Source: Neobacillus massiliamazoniensis (lineage in GTDB: Bacteria > Bacillota > Bacilli > Bacillales > Cytobacillaceae). Taken from it: 64,000 nucleotides of DNA. Shown in pieces: positions 34,611 through 43,652 of the stretch. The DNA lies in assembly GCF_001048695.1 (NCBI RefSeq), contig NZ_CVRB01000001.1, positions 496,001-560,000 on the forward strand, in the 5' to 3' direction. Both the position numbers and the translations under genes were made by a program. Below the pieces are notes generated by a model that was given only the letters and a program-made list of their open reading frames with translations, made no database searches and was not told the origin of the DNA. Numbering within the stretch: position 1 is the stretch's first letter; every line of letters begins with the position of its first letter.

Positions 34611-36278
34611 ATGAAATTTGTAAAAAATGACCAAACTGCTGTTTTTGCCTTAGGTGGTTTAGGGGAAATTGGCAAAAACACCTATGCAGTTCAATTTCAG
34701 GATGAAATTATTTTAATTGATGCGGGAATAAAGTTCCCTGAAGACGAACTTTTAGGTATTGATTATGTCATTCCTGATTATACGTATTTAGTAAAAAATG
34801 AGGAAAAAATAAAAGGTTTATTTGTAACCCATGGTCATGAGGACCATATTGGCGGTATCCCTTATTTGTTAAAACAAATTAATATTCCGATATATGGTGG
34901 GAAATTGGCTCTTGGTTTAATTAAGAATAAACTGGAGGAACATGGTTTATTAAGAAATACCAAGCTGATTGACATAAAAGAAGATGATGTAATTAAATTC
35001 CGTAAAACATCAGTTTCCTTTTTCCGTACTACCCACAGTATTCCTGATTCTTATGGAATTGTTGTAAAAACCCCTCCGGGTCAAATTGTTCATACAGGCG
35101 ACTTTAAATTCGATTTTACCCCAGTTGGTGAACCTGCTAATTTAACAAAAATGGCCGAAATCGGTAAAGAAGGCGTCTTATGTTTACTATCAGATAGCAC
35201 AAATAGTGAAATACCTGAATTTACGATGTCGGAACGTCGAGTTGGCGAAAGTATTCATGATATTTTCCGAAAAGTGGAAGGCCGGGTTATTTTCGCAACG
35301 TTTGCATCGAATATTCATAGACTACAGCAAGTTGTCGAAGCAGCTGTGTCCAACGGACGGAAAATCGCTGTGTTTGGTCGTAGCATGGAAGCCGCCATCA
35401 ATATCGGATTAGATTTGGGCTATATTAGTGCACCAAAGGAAACCTTTATTGATGCACAGCAAATTAATCGCTTGCCCGCTGATAAGGTAACTATTCTTTG
35501 TACAGGCAGTCAAGGTGAACCAATGGCAGCTCTTTCGAGGATTGCAAATGGAACACATCGCCAAATTCAAATTATTCCGGGAGATACCGTTGTGTTTTCT
35601 TCTTCTCCTATTCCGGGCAATACCATTAGTGTCAGCCGAACCATTAACGCCTTATTCCGAGCAGGTGCAGAAGTTATTCATGGTAAGCTAAGTAATATTC
35701 ATACTTCTGGTCATGGCGGTCAGGAAGAGCAAAAGCTAATGCTACGGTTAATCCGACCGAAATTCTTTATGCCTATTCATGGCGAATATCGGATGCAAAG
35801 AATGCATGCTAAGCTTGCAGTTGACTGTGGTGTTGAAGAGGAAAATTGTTTTATTATGGATAATGGTGAAGTATTGGCACTCTCTGAAAATACTGCTCAA
35901 GTAGCGGGAAAAATCCCATCTGGTTCTGTTTATATTGATGGAAGCGGTGTTGGGGACATTGGAAACATTGTCTTACGTGATCGCAGAATTCTTTCAGAAG
36001 AAGGGCTAGTGGTTGTTGTTGTTAGCATTAACATGAAGGAATTCAAAATAGCTTCAGGGCCTGACCTGATTTCAAGAGGTTTTGTTTACATGAGAGAATC
36101 AGGTGATTTAATCAATGACGCTCAAAATTTAATTACAAAGCATTTAAATAAAGTGATGGAACGAAAAACAAGCCAATGGTCGGAAATCAAAAATGAAATT
36201 ACAGACACGCTGGCACCTTTCCTTTATGAAAAAACAAAGCGTAAGCCAATGATCTTACCGATTATTATGGAAGTATAA
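34611..36278 (+). CDS. rnjA: Ribonuclease J1
   Basis: A 555-residue metallo-beta-lactamase/beta-CASP ribonuclease with 5'-3' exonuclease and endonuclease activity, central to mRNA decay and rRNA maturation. The zinc motif [15 protein letters not shown] lies near residue 74, [11 protein letters not shown] near 163, and beta-CASP elements ([12 protein letters not shown] and [10 protein letters not shown]) further on, with a C-terminal dimerisation domain. It is co-transcribed with rpoY. SR1P, encoded at 23.7 kb, is reported to affect RNase J1 via GapA in B. subtilis. Confidence 0.97.
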   Translation: MKFVKNDQTAVFALGGLGEIGKNTYAVQFQDEIILIDAGIKFPEDELLGIDYVIPDYTYLVKNEEKIKGLFVTHGHEDHIGGIPYLLKQINIPIYGGKLALGLIKNKLEEHGLLRNTKLIDIKEDDVIKFRKTSVSFFRTTHSIPDSYGIVVKTPPGQIVHTGDFKFDFTPVGEPANLTKMAEIGKEGVLCLLSDSTNSEIPEFTMSERRVGESIHDIFRKVEGRVIFATFASNIHRLQQVVEAAVSNGRKIAVFGRSMEAAINIGLDLGYISAPKETFIDAQQINRLPADKVTILCTGSQGEPMAALSRIANGTHRQIQIIPGDTVVFSSSPIPGNTISVSRTINALFRAGAEVIHGKLSNIHTSGHGGQEEQKLMLRLIRPKFFMPIHGEYRMQRMHAKLAVDCGVEEENCFIMDNGEVLALSENTAQVAGKIPSGSVYIDGSGVGDIGNIVLRDRRILSEEGLVVVVVSINMKEFKIASGPDLISRGFVYMRESGDLINDAQNLITKHLNKVMERKTSQWSEIKNEITDTLAPFLYEKTKRKPMILPIIMEV

Positions 36279-36319
36279 GAAAAGCGAAAGCGCCTTGCAC
36301 AGGCGCTTTCGCTTTTCTA
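36277..36319. terminator. Hairpin repeat-derived terminator between rnjA and ktrC
   Basis: GAAAAGCGAAAGCGCCT and AGGCGCTTTCGCTTTTC form a near-perfect palindrome. It looks like the joined ends of a hairpin-repeat unit with the interior gone, and it serves two convergent genes. Confidence 0.8.
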
Positions 36320-36321
36320 TA

Positions 36322-36978
36322 TTACATTACCTTTTTTTCAAAGCGATCGATGTCACTATCGTTACCGATAACAATCAATATGTCATTATGATGAATGGTT
36401 TCTTTTGCCTGTGGCGACACAATTAATTCTTCTCCTCTTTTAATTGCAACAATATTCAAGCCATATTTCTTGCGAATATCTAAATCAATAATGGTATTGC
36501 CGCCAATTTTTCCGTTCGCTACAATCTCAACAATGCTATGTTCTGCAGATAACTCAAGATAATCAAGTACACTGTTTGATGCCATATTGTTCGCAATTCT
36601 TTCCCCCATGTCTCTTTCTGGGTGAACAACCCGGTCGGCACCTATCTTTCGGAGAACTTTTTCATGATAATCGTTTTGAGCCTTAGCCGTTATAATAGGC
36701 ACCCCTAATTCCTTTAAAATTAGAGTGGTTAAAATACTGGATTGAATATCATCCCCGATTGCCACAATAACATGATCAAAATTACGGATTCCGATACTTT
36801 TCAAAACAGTCTCGTCAGTTGAATCACCCACTACCGCATGGGAGGCAATCATTGAAAATTCATTTACGCGCTCCTCATTTTTATCAATCGCTAATACTTC
36901 AATTCCCTGATTGGCAAGAGTACGGCATATACTTCCCCCAAATCTACCAAGACCTATGACAGCAAAATTCTTCTTCAC
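36322..36978 (-). CDS. ktrC: KtrC, potassium uptake regulatory subunit
   Basis: A 218-residue cytosolic RCK protein with an N-terminal NAD/ATP-binding RCK_N domain (FAVIGLGRFGGSICRTLANQG, then the acidic end of strand beta-2 in LAIDKNEE) and a C-terminal RCK_C domain. It gates KtrD-type potassium channels and binds c-di-AMP in B. subtilis. GTG at 36978 has GGGGGGAG 5 bases upstream; the longer frame is not supported. Located beside rnjA as in B. subtilis ykqB. Confidence 0.9.
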   Translation of the reverse strand: MKKNFAVIGLGRFGGSICRTLANQGIEVLAIDKNEERVNEFSMIASHAVVGDSTDETVLKSIGIRNFDHVIVAIGDDIQSSILTTLILKELGVPIITAKAQNDYHEKVLRKIGADRVVHPERDMGERIANNMASNSVLDYLELSAEHSIVEIVANGKIGGNTIIDLDIRKKYGLNIVAIKRGEELIVSPQAKETIHHNDILIVIGNDSDIDRFEKKVM

Positions 36979-37053
36979 GATTACTCCCCCCAGAAATAAC
37001 TGTTCTTTTTTCATATCATTTTATCATAGATTGAATACTCTCGATTAAAACTT

Positions 37054-37953
37054 TTATTCTCGATGTTTACCTTTTCTGATTTTTTTAATAGTAAGGAAAA
37101 TTGCTAGACCGAATAATAATAAAATAATGAGAATCGGCAAATTTCCAAAAAGAAACACAGTCAGGTCAGATAATGCTACTAGAAGTATATTGACACTTTT
37201 CATAAACTGCTTTTTTGTCTTTTCCCAAGTATTCAATTTATCATTATCAATTTCAGGAATAATAACTTTGTTTTCATAAAGGGTAATCGTGATCGTAGAT
37301 AGGGATGTTTGATTATCGAGAAACTTCATTCTTCCTTCAATTGTTTCAATTTCCTCCTGAACAGAAGCTAAATCTTTGGAAATTTTCAATAAATCTTCTG
37401 TTTTTTCGGCACTTTTCATAAAAGAAGTTAATCTTTCGGCAACCACCGTCTTTGATTTTAACCTCGATTCTAAGTCGACATATTCCTCGGTTACATCCTG
37501 ACCTGTTATATTTCTTTGAATAACCTCGGTAGCCTGCCCTTGTGCCTCATGTAAAAAATCCTGAAAATTCGTTTGAGGAATTCGGATTTTCATTCTACCA
37601 CGTAATTGCTCTTTACCTTCTTTGGTCACATCAGATTCTGCAATATAGCCCCCAAAATGATTCACTTTTTCTTCAAGATTTTGAACCGTTTTTTCAAAAT
37701 TTTTTACCCTAAGCTGTAAATCAGCTTGATATATAACCTTTTGATGAGGAACATCTATTTTCTCAGCAGTTTTTTTATCATTTTTAGTTGAATCACTGGA
37801 AATAGCTACAGATTTTTCACTTTTAGCAGAATCAGCCGTATTCCTTAAATCACTCATTTTGGCCCCATCGCTTTTACTGTTCGAACTACAGCCAAAAAGA
37901 AACAAAATGGAGCAAAAAATAAGAATTGGAAAGACAAATATTAGCTTTTTCAA
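37054..37953 (-). CDS. DUF4349 lipoprotein
   Basis: A 299-residue lipoprotein with signal ending FLFGC, a Ser/Lys-rich linker (about 25-65), a DUF4349 domain with a long coiled-coil hairpin (about 70-240), and a C-terminal membrane helix LPILIILLLFGLAIFLTI with a basic tail. The function is unknown. TTG at 37953 is preferred since AAGGGGTG then has proper spacing; the GTG 12 bases earlier overlaps the ribosome site. It follows ktrC's start on the same strand but is not part of the B. subtilis order I know. Confidence 0.8.
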   Translation of the reverse strand: MKKLIFVFPILIFCSILFLFGCSSNSKSDGAKMSDLRNTADSAKSEKSVAISSDSTKNDKKTAEKIDVPHQKVIYQADLQLRVKNFEKTVQNLEEKVNHFGGYIAESDVTKEGKEQLRGRMKIRIPQTNFQDFLHEAQGQATEVIQRNITGQDVTEEYVDLESRLKSKTVVAERLTSFMKSAEKTEDLLKISKDLASVQEEIETIEGRMKFLDNQTSLSTITITLYENKVIIPEIDNDKLNTWEKTKKQFMKSVNILLVALSDLTVFLFGNLPILIILLLFGLAIFLTIKKIRKGKHRE

Positions 37954-38069
37954 ATTTCTCGACACCCCTTTTTTCTATCGTAGTACTCAAAAGAAATTAC
38001 CTGTTTCAAATACCGACGAGAAAAAAATGGTAAAGTTACAAGAAATATGGAATCTTTATTTATAACTAA

Positions 38070-38103
38070 TAAAAAAGACTGCTCATTTGTTTGAACAGTC
38101 TCG
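38070..38103 (-). terminator. Terminator after ykuV
   Basis: On the minus strand GAGACTGTTC-AAACAAAT-GAGCAGTCTTTTTTATT. Confidence 0.75.
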
Positions 38104-38115
38104 TTATTCTTTAAC

Positions 38116-38571
38116 TTATTCTGTTTTTTCTAGTTCATCTAAGACCCTGTTAACCCGTTTTTCAAGCATTTTCATGCCGCTTCCTCCTGCCTGGAAGTGG
38201 CGAAGCATGCCATTGCGGTCAAATACATAATATGCAGGAACATATTGATTTTGAAAGGCATCCGTCAATTTATGGTTGCTGTCAACAAAAATAGGTTGTG
38301 TAATTCCATGTTCAGCAGCCACTTGCTTAATTTCATCAATATTCAAGTCATTCTCTGATCTTGGCATATGAACAGCCACAACATTTAATTTATCTTTAAA
38401 ATCATCTCGAAATTGATTTACCTGCGGCATGGCCTCTTTGCATAAATGACAGCTGATTGACCAGAAATGAATCAGCGTAGGTTTTTCGCCAATTAAATCA
38501 GATTTTGTTACCTCTCCGTTTAACCATTCTGTTGCACCGATTAATTCCGGCATTGGCTCACGTAATTTCAT
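38116..38571 (-). CDS. ykuV: YkuV thiol-disulfide oxidoreductase
   Basis: A 151-residue cytosolic thioredoxin-fold protein of the TlpA/ResA-like group with active site SCHLC near residue 41 and cis-Pro region YVPAYYVFD. It is nearly collinear with B. subtilis YkuV. It has no signal peptide. AAGGAGGTAATCCA precedes the ATG. Its upstream neighbour ykuU encodes a 2-Cys peroxiredoxin, so the pair likely acts in peroxide or disulfide reduction. Confidence 0.92.
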   Translation of the reverse strand: MKLREPMPELIGATEWLNGEVTKSDLIGEKPTLIHFWSISCHLCKEAMPQVNQFRDDFKDKLNVVAVHMPRSENDLNIDEIKQVAAEHGITQPIFVDSNHKLTDAFQNQYVPAYYVFDRNGMLRHFQAGGSGMKMLEKRVNRVLDELEKTE

Positions 38572-38590
38572 TGGATTACCTCCTTTTTAA

Positions 38591-38625
38591 AAAAGACCTA
38601 ACTCTAATAAAAAGGTTAGGTCTCA
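38591..38625 (-). terminator. Terminator after ykuU
   Basis: On the minus strand GAGACCTAACC-TTTTTATT-AGAGTTAGGTCTTTTTT. It separates ykuU from ykuV. Confidence 0.7.
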
Positions 38626-38639
38626 CATTACAAGTTTAA

Positions 38640-38698
38640 ATATGGTCCAGCTATAGTACCTAGCCCACCTGAGGTCACTTCGGCTACAGCTGCTTTTT
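38640..38698 (-). repeat. Possible remnant of the hairpin repeat family
   Basis: GTCCAGCTATAGTACCTAGC, then GGTCACTTCGGCTACAGCTG, resembles a worn unit end. Similarity is weak. Confidence 0.35.
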
Positions 38699-38702
38699 GG
38701 AT

Positions 38703-39251
38703 TTATTCTTCTAAAAGTGCTTGTCCTGGCTTCCAGTTTGCAGGGCAAAGACCGCCGGTTTGTAAAGCTTGAAGAACACGTAAAACTTCATCTACTTCAC
38801 GACCGATATTATTGTGGTGAACAACAGCGTACATTAATTCGCCTTCAGGATTGATGATGTATAAACCGCGAAGGGCAATTCCTTCCTCTTCAATTAAAAC
38901 ACCATATTCGCGTGAAACAACATGGTTGGTATCAGCTGCTAATGGATATTTCAATTGACCCAATCCATTTTCTTTACGGTCAGTATTAATCCAAGCAAGG
39001 TGTGTATAAACTGTGTCTGTAGACGCGCCAATTACGACTGCATCAAGATCGTCAAATTCTTCATAGCGTTCAGAAATAGCAACTATTTCAGTTGGACATA
39101 CAAAGGTAAAATCCATTGGATAAAAGAACAATACTGTCCATTTATCGTTTTTCATATTTTCTTCTAGACTTACTTTTCCAATTTCTTTGTTCGGCATTAC
39201 AGCTTCCATTTCAAAGCGTGGAGCTTGTTTCCCTACCATACGTTCTGGCAT
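38703..39251 (-). CDS. ykuU: 2-Cys peroxiredoxin YkuU
   Basis: A 182-residue AhpC/Prx1-type peroxiredoxin that reduces peroxides. The peroxidatic Cys is in FTFVCPTE near residue 51 and the resolving Cys in GGLCPANW near 168. It starts MPERMVGKQAPRFEMEA like B. subtilis YkuU. ATG at 39251 is chosen with GGAGGG 7 bases upstream; a longer frame from 39266 would include the ribosome site. It has a very good promoter about 75 bases upstream. Confidence 0.94.
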   Translation of the reverse strand: MPERMVGKQAPRFEMEAVMPNKEIGKVSLEENMKNDKWTVLFFYPMDFTFVCPTEIVAISERYEEFDDLDAVVIGASTDTVYTHLAWINTDRKENGLGQLKYPLAADTNHVVSREYGVLIEEEGIALRGLYIINPEGELMYAVVHHNNIGREVDEVLRVLQALQTGGLCPANWKPGQALLEE

Positions 39252-39323
39252 AATGAATCCCTCCATAAAAGTGAATTAATTGTTTTTATAGCAATGATTA
39301 ATTGCTATCGTTCGACAATTTTT

Positions 39324-39352
39324 ATTATAAATCAATTATAAATTAGAGTCAA
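39324..39352 (-). promoter_or_regulatory. ykuU promoter
   Basis: On the minus strand TTGACT and TATAAT are exactly 17 bases apart, near the sigma-A consensus. Just upstream, TTATAATTAATTTAA (39360-39374) matches the PerR-type box TTATAATNATTATAA at 12 of 14 defined positions, but the region is so AT-rich that this may be chance. Confidence 0.65.
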
Positions 39353-39520
39353 CATTAAATTATAATTAATTTAATTTAATATTAATTATAACTAAGAAAA
39401 CTCCTCTTAATAGCTTTACCCTAATGACAATATGAATAAACCTATTGTTTTTGCAAAAATAATACCTTAATTTGCTATTAGTTTAGCATGATTGAAACAA
39501 AGAATAAAATAAAACGACTT

Positions 39521-40642
39521 TCAGTTGTTTCCTATAATGGTAATATAACTAGTAATTATATCAATGGCCACGCTGATGGCATCCTCATTCGGGTTTAACT
39601 TGGCATGGTGTAAGCCGTAGAGTGAGTCTACCCCAAGCCAAAACATGAATCCGGGGATTTCTGCAAGCATATAACCAAAATCCTCGCCAGTCATAGCCTC
39701 CCTGCATTCAATCACCTCGTATTTCGTTTCATTCCTTACAAATTCAATAAAATCTCTTGCTAGTTTTTCATCGTTATACACTTGATAATACATTGCACCA
39801 AAGTCGATTTTAGCTTCGCATTCAAAGCCTGTTTCAATTCCATTTACGAGAGCTTTGATACGCTGCTTTACCTTCGTCATCGAATCCGATGTTAAGGTTC
39901 GAATGGTTCCTTCAAGTCGCGCTCTTTCTGCAATAATATTTTGAACTGTGCCTCCGGTTATTTTTCCAATCGTGATGACCGCACTATCTAGAGGATTCAC
40001 ATTTCTTGATATGATGGTTTGGAGTTGGTTTACTAAGTTACAAGCGGCAATAATCATATCATTCGTTTGATGAGGGTATGCGGCGTGTCCACCTTTTCCT
40101 TTTAAGTCGATAAACAACTCTGAAGTGTTCGCAAATAACAAACCTTCCTTTAAGGATATGGTACCAACCGGATACTCTGGGGCAATATGCAGGGCAAAAA
40201 TTATATCTGGCTTCCATTCTCGCATCATTTCCGATTTTAACATTGGTTCTGCCCCACCCGGTCCTTCCTCGGCAGGCTGAAAAATAAATAGAAGATCATC
40301 ATTGATAGGCTGTTCGACGAAATAGGTTAATATTCCAAGGGTAATACTCATATGAAAATCATGACCGCAAGCATGCATTTGCGCCTCATGGGTAGAAGAA
40401 AAGGAAAGATTCGTTTCCTCCACAATCGGTAAGCCATCTATGTCTGTTCTATAACCTATTGTTTTTTCTGGATGTAAACCATGAATTTTTACAAACAAAC
40501 CAGTCTCCCATTTTTTTATGGTCATCCGTTCTTGGGGAAGGGATTCTATGTAACTTAGTAGATATGCTTGAGTTTTAAACTCTTGAAAACCCAATTCTGG
40601 AATTTGATGAAGCTCACGACGGATCTTTACAAATGGATTCAT
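39521..40642 (-). CDS. dapL: N-acetyldiaminopimelate deacetylase
   Basis: A 373-residue M20-family metallohydrolase that frees LL-diaminopimelate from its N-acetyl form. Metal-site features are [11 protein letters not shown] near residue 95, the catalytic [13 protein letters not shown] segment near 130, and [12 protein letters not shown] near the C-terminus. It is equivalent to YkuR. It acts after DapH and PatA, both in this window. AGGGGTACTAGAAG precedes the ATG. A repeat copy (R6) now separates it from dapH. Confidence 0.93.
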   Translation of the reverse strand: MNPFVKIRRELHQIPELGFQEFKTQAYLLSYIESLPQERMTIKKWETGLFVKIHGLHPEKTIGYRTDIDGLPIVEETNLSFSSTHEAQMHACGHDFHMSITLGILTYFVEQPINDDLLFIFQPAEEGPGGAEPMLKSEMMREWKPDIIFALHIAPEYPVGTISLKEGLLFANTSELFIDLKGKGGHAAYPHQTNDMIIAACNLVNQLQTIISRNVNPLDSAVITIGKITGGTVQNIIAERARLEGTIRTLTSDSMTKVKQRIKALVNGIETGFECEAKIDFGAMYYQVYNDEKLARDFIEFVRNETKYEVIECREAMTGEDFGYMLAEIPGFMFWLGVDSLYGLHHAKLNPNEDAISVAIDIITSYITIIGNN

Positions 40643-40664
40643 CTTCTAGTACCCCTTTCTACAA

Positions 40665-40907
40665 GGCTTTGTTAAACTTCCCTGTTGATTTACGCTCAAG
40701 AAGCGAGCATCCGCGGGCGTTCCAGGGATCCTACTCGGCGCTTAAGCGCCTGTGTGGTCTCCCCGGCCCCGTACTCCCGCAGGACGTTGAATTAGCATCC
40801 TTGAATCAACACCACACGAAGGAAATGCGATAGCATTTTCGAGGATCTCGCACCTTCCGCTCCAATCAACATAGTTTCAAAAATCAACATTGACCTTTAA
40901 CATAGCA
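40665..40907 (+). repeat. MITE-like dispersed element, copy R6
   Basis: About 243 bp from GGCTTTGTTAAACTTCCC to CTTTAACATAGCA. Flanks TTCTACAA (40657-40664) and TTCTATAA (40908-40915) match at 7 of 8 positions. It splits dapH from dapL, which are adjacent in B. subtilis. Confidence 0.8.
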
Positions 40908-40914
40908 TTCTATA

Positions 40915-40947
40915 AAAGAAGCGTGGAACATCATCCACGCTTTACTC
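40915..40947 (-). terminator. Terminator after dapH
   Basis: On the minus strand AAAGCGTGG-ATGATGTT-CCACGCTTC then TTTTAT. Together with R6 it may uncouple dapL from dapH. Confidence 0.7.
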
Positions 40948-40950
40948 ATT

Positions 40951-41655
40951 TTATAATTGACGCAATTCCTGCATAATTTCCGTTTTCGATTTAGTTTTCT
41001 CATCAATATCTTTAATTTTTCTTGCTGGAGTTCCAGCCACTACTGTATAAGGAGCAACGTCTTTCGTAACGACGGCACCTGCAGCAACAACAGACCCTTT
41101 TCCAACTCTCACACCTTCAAGTACAACGGCATTTGCACCTATTAGAACATCATCCTCAATAATAACTGGCTGTGCAGATGGCGGTTCGATGACACCCGCT
41201 AAAACAGTACCGGCACCGATGTGGCAATTCTTCCCGACGGTTGCTCTTCCACCCAATACTACACCCATATCAATCATCGTTTTTTCACCGATTACCGCTC
41301 CGATATTGATAACAGCTCCCATCATGATGACTGCATTATCCCCAATTTCGACTTGGTCGCGAATAATTACACCGGGTTCAATTCGAGCATTGGTGGCCTT
41401 TGTATCTAATAATGGAATTGCTGAATTACGACGATCACTCTCAACTACCTTATCCTCAATCTTATCTTTATGTACCTCTAAGATTGCTTCGATCTCAGAC
41501 CATTCACCGAAAACAACCCCAGTATTCCCGTTAATGAAGGTCTTAGTATTACTACCAAAATCAATTTCAGCTAAATCACCTTTTACATAAACCTTTACTG
41601 GTGTCGATTTTTTACTATTTGCGATAAAAGAAATAATCTCATGTGCATCCATCAT
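40951..41655 (-). CDS. dapH: Tetrahydrodipicolinate N-acetyltransferase
   Basis: A 234-residue left-handed beta-helix acetyltransferase using acetyl-CoA to acetylate tetrahydrodipicolinate in the acetylase branch of DAP/lysine synthesis. It has an N-terminal alpha domain ([19 protein letters not shown]) and many hexapeptide repeats from about residue 90 ([18 protein letters not shown]). An alternative start 3 bases in has slightly better spacing to AGGGAGG. Equivalent to YkuQ. Confidence 0.95.
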   Translation of the reverse strand: MMDAHEIISFIANSKKSTPVKVYVKGDLAEIDFGSNTKTFINGNTGVVFGEWSEIEAILEVHKDKIEDKVVESDRRNSAIPLLDTKATNARIEPGVIIRDQVEIGDNAVIMMGAVINIGAVIGEKTMIDMGVVLGGRATVGKNCHIGAGTVLAGVIEPPSAQPVIIEDDVLIGANAVVLEGVRVGKGSVVAAGAVVTKDVAPYTVVAGTPARKIKDIDEKTKSKTEIMQELRQL

Positions 41656-41766
41656 TTTCCCTCCCTAATTAGAAATGCGCTGGTACTGGACAATTCTCGA
41701 AGTCAAATTTTTTCATATCTTTAAAAAATAATGTAACAAACAAGCCAATCAATGACAAGAATTTTT

Positions 41767-42651
41767 CTATGAATGGAATTCACTAATATATTCTTTTATT
41801 AATTCCACAAACGCACTGACCTGCTTTAATTGAAACGCCGACTCATATCCTAATAACCAAGTATCACGTTTTAGGGGTTCCCCGTTCTCATCAACAAGTG
41901 GAATCTTAAAAAGGTTCTTCTCTGTATGATTTAAGGTAATTGCAGGTAAAATCGAATAACCAATGCCATTAAATGTCATTTGCTTACATGTTTCAATTTG
42001 GTCAACGACGATGGTCTTTTTTGGATAAGTTTTAAAATTACGCATCCACCAATCTTGAATTTCTTGATAATAATTCGAATCACTTTTAAATTGGATAAAA
42101 GGGCGTTCTGTCTCTAATACTTGTTCAGGTCTAGTTATTTCTCGATCGACTAATAATAATTGATCGCTAAAAAGATGAATTTTTAAACCTTTCCAATCTG
42201 GTGTTCCTCTAATAATTCCAATATGTACCTGATCATCATATAAACATTTTAATATCTCACTACTCCAGCCTGTTACTAGAGAAATTTTCGCTTGTGGATA
42301 TGTATCGATAAATTTCTTTAAGACCTGAGGAAGCCAGTTTTGACCCACGATCGATGCTACAGCAATTTTTAATGTTCCAGAAACACCATCTTGAAGGGCG
42401 TGGATGGTTTCCCTAACCTTTTCTTGTTTATTGAGGACATCATTAACAAATTGAATCACGTGCTCACCGGCTGGTGTAAGGGCCAGCCCTTTTTGGGAGC
42501 GGATAAATAATTTTGTTCCCCATTCTTTCTCAATTGTTTGCAATCGCTGCGACAATGCCGGCTGCGAAACAAATAACCGTTCTGATGCTTTACGCATATT
42601 CATTTCCTGTGCTAAAACTGATAATAATTGAAATTCAGACAATGAGGACAA
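41767..42651 (-). CDS. ccpC: LysR regulator CcpC
   Basis: A 294-residue LysR-type regulator, very close to CcpC (YkuM), the citrate-responsive repressor of citB and citZ in B. subtilis. The HTH is near residues 15-45 (NMRKASERLFVSQPALSQRLQ) and the effector domain follows (IAVASIVGQNWLPQVL). TTG at 42651 is preferred, 6 bases after AGAGGG; the ATG at 42657 abuts that site. In B. subtilis flavodoxin genes ykuNOP lie between it and dapH; here they are absent. Confidence 0.9.
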   Translation of the reverse strand: MSSLSEFQLLSVLAQEMNMRKASERLFVSQPALSQRLQTIEKEWGTKLFIRSQKGLALTPAGEHVIQFVNDVLNKQEKVRETIHALQDGVSGTLKIAVASIVGQNWLPQVLKKFIDTYPQAKISLVTGWSSEILKCLYDDQVHIGIIRGTPDWKGLKIHLFSDQLLLVDREITRPEQVLETERPFIQFKSDSNYYQEIQDWWMRNFKTYPKKTIVVDQIETCKQMTFNGIGYSILPAITLNHTEKNLFKIPLVDENGEPLKRDTWLLGYESAFQLKQVSAFVELIKEYISEFHS

Positions 42652-42724
42652 GTTCATCCCTCTTTATTATTTTTCTTATATTATAAATGCAATCGTCCTT
42701 TATTTCACTTCAAATGATCAAATA

Positions 42725-42853
42725 AAATGAGGATGCCCATTAACAAAGTATCAGACCCCTCACCCTACAATTTATAGCTGCCCATTGTTTATTAAGCGAC
42801 TATAAATTGATTGATAAGCGAGAGGTCATACACTTAGGGACATCCTCATTTTG
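42725..42853. repeat. Long GGATG-type palindrome between ccpC and darB
   Basis: Outer arms AAATGAGGATG and CATCCTCATTT, with inner CAGACCCCTC and GAGAGGTCATAC arms and an ACTATAAATT core. It is a full-length version of the short terminator-like palindromes and is related, in inverted order, to the copy at 57337-57460. The darB stop codon (TGA) is part of its outer arm. Confidence 0.7.
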
Positions 42854-43295
42854 TTTGCTTGAACCTTTTTACAATGTTATTTAATTGGTTTAAAACTGTA
42901 CTTCTTGGTAAAATTCCGTCAAAAAAGCCATCCTCGGTTTCGATGCAAATAAATGGATGATCAACAAGCAAACCAAGGCATTTTAATAATGAAGCAGATA
43001 TTTTGATACTTGGAATATCCTTTTTCATAACTTCTTCGACTCGTTTTTCCTCAAGTTTTTCAAATTCAATTCTTTCCAGTCCCAGGATGGAATCCATAAT
43101 AATGGGGGTACTGATTAACCCGTGGAGCCGGTAATGGGGATCAAGAACTGGAATTGCCGTGTAACCACTTTTTGTTAATACTAATAATGCGTGCTCAAGA
43201 TTATTGCCAACTTGGACATGGGCAACGCGTTCTGAGGATACCATTAAATCCTTAATGGTTAATTCTAAAAACTCCCCACTGTTAATGCTAATCAT
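42846..43295 (-). CDS. darB: CBS-domain c-di-AMP-binding protein DarB
   Basis: A 149-residue protein with two CBS domains (about 12-70 and 85-140), collinear with B. subtilis YkuL/DarB including VAHVQVGNNLEHALLVL and GLERIEFEKLE. DarB binds c-di-AMP and, when free, interacts with the stringent factor Rel and with pyruvate carboxylase. pycA is not at its usual place in this window. Its stop codon lies in the repeat palindrome. Confidence 0.9.
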   Translation of the reverse strand: MISINSGEFLELTIKDLMVSSERVAHVQVGNNLEHALLVLTKSGYTAIPVLDPHYRLHGLISTPIIMDSILGLERIEFEKLEEKRVEEVMKKDIPSIKISASLLKCLGLLVDHPFICIETEDGFFDGILPRSTVLNQLNNIVKRFKQTK

Positions 43296-43377
43296 AACAG
43301 AAAACTCCTCAATCTTAGTTTACTACATGATTTATTTTATCATAGTTTTCAAATAACTGTATTTCTTTTATAAAATA

Positions 43378-43613
43378 GGCTGTGTTAAACTTGCCTGTTG
43401 ATTTACGCTCAAGAAGCGAGCATCCGCGGGCGTTCCGGGGAGCCTCCTCGGCGCTTAAGCGCCTGCGGGGTCTCCCCTGCCCCGTACTCCCGCAGGACGT
43501 TGAATCTGCTTCCATGAATCATCACCGCACGAAGGAAATGCATTAGCATTTTCGAGGAGCCTTCCGCTCCAATCAACATTGTTTAAAAATCAACAATGAC
43601 CTTTAACACAGCC
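43378..43613 (+). repeat. MITE-like dispersed element, copy R7, full length
   Basis: 236 bp from GGCTGTGTTAAACTTGCC to CTTTAACACAGCC, so the outer 10-12 bases are exact inverted repeats. Flanks ATAAAATA (43370-43377) and ATAAAGTA (43614-43621) match at 7 of 8. It is the best full-length copy for defining the family. Confidence 0.85.
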
Positions 43614-43652
43614 ATAAAGTAAAAAGAAAAAGAAAGGAACCAAAATTGGCTC

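Noticed and set aside
37859..38065. 68-codon plus-strand frame upstream of the DUF4349 gene
   Set aside because: Mostly antisense to that gene's 5' end, with no ribosome site.
43315..43515. Open frame inside element R7 and similar frames in R1 and other copies (containing SAEEAPRNARGCSLLERKS)
   Set aside because: The frame follows the GC-rich repeat, recurs in other copies, varies in length and has no ribosome site. It is a by-product of the repeat.
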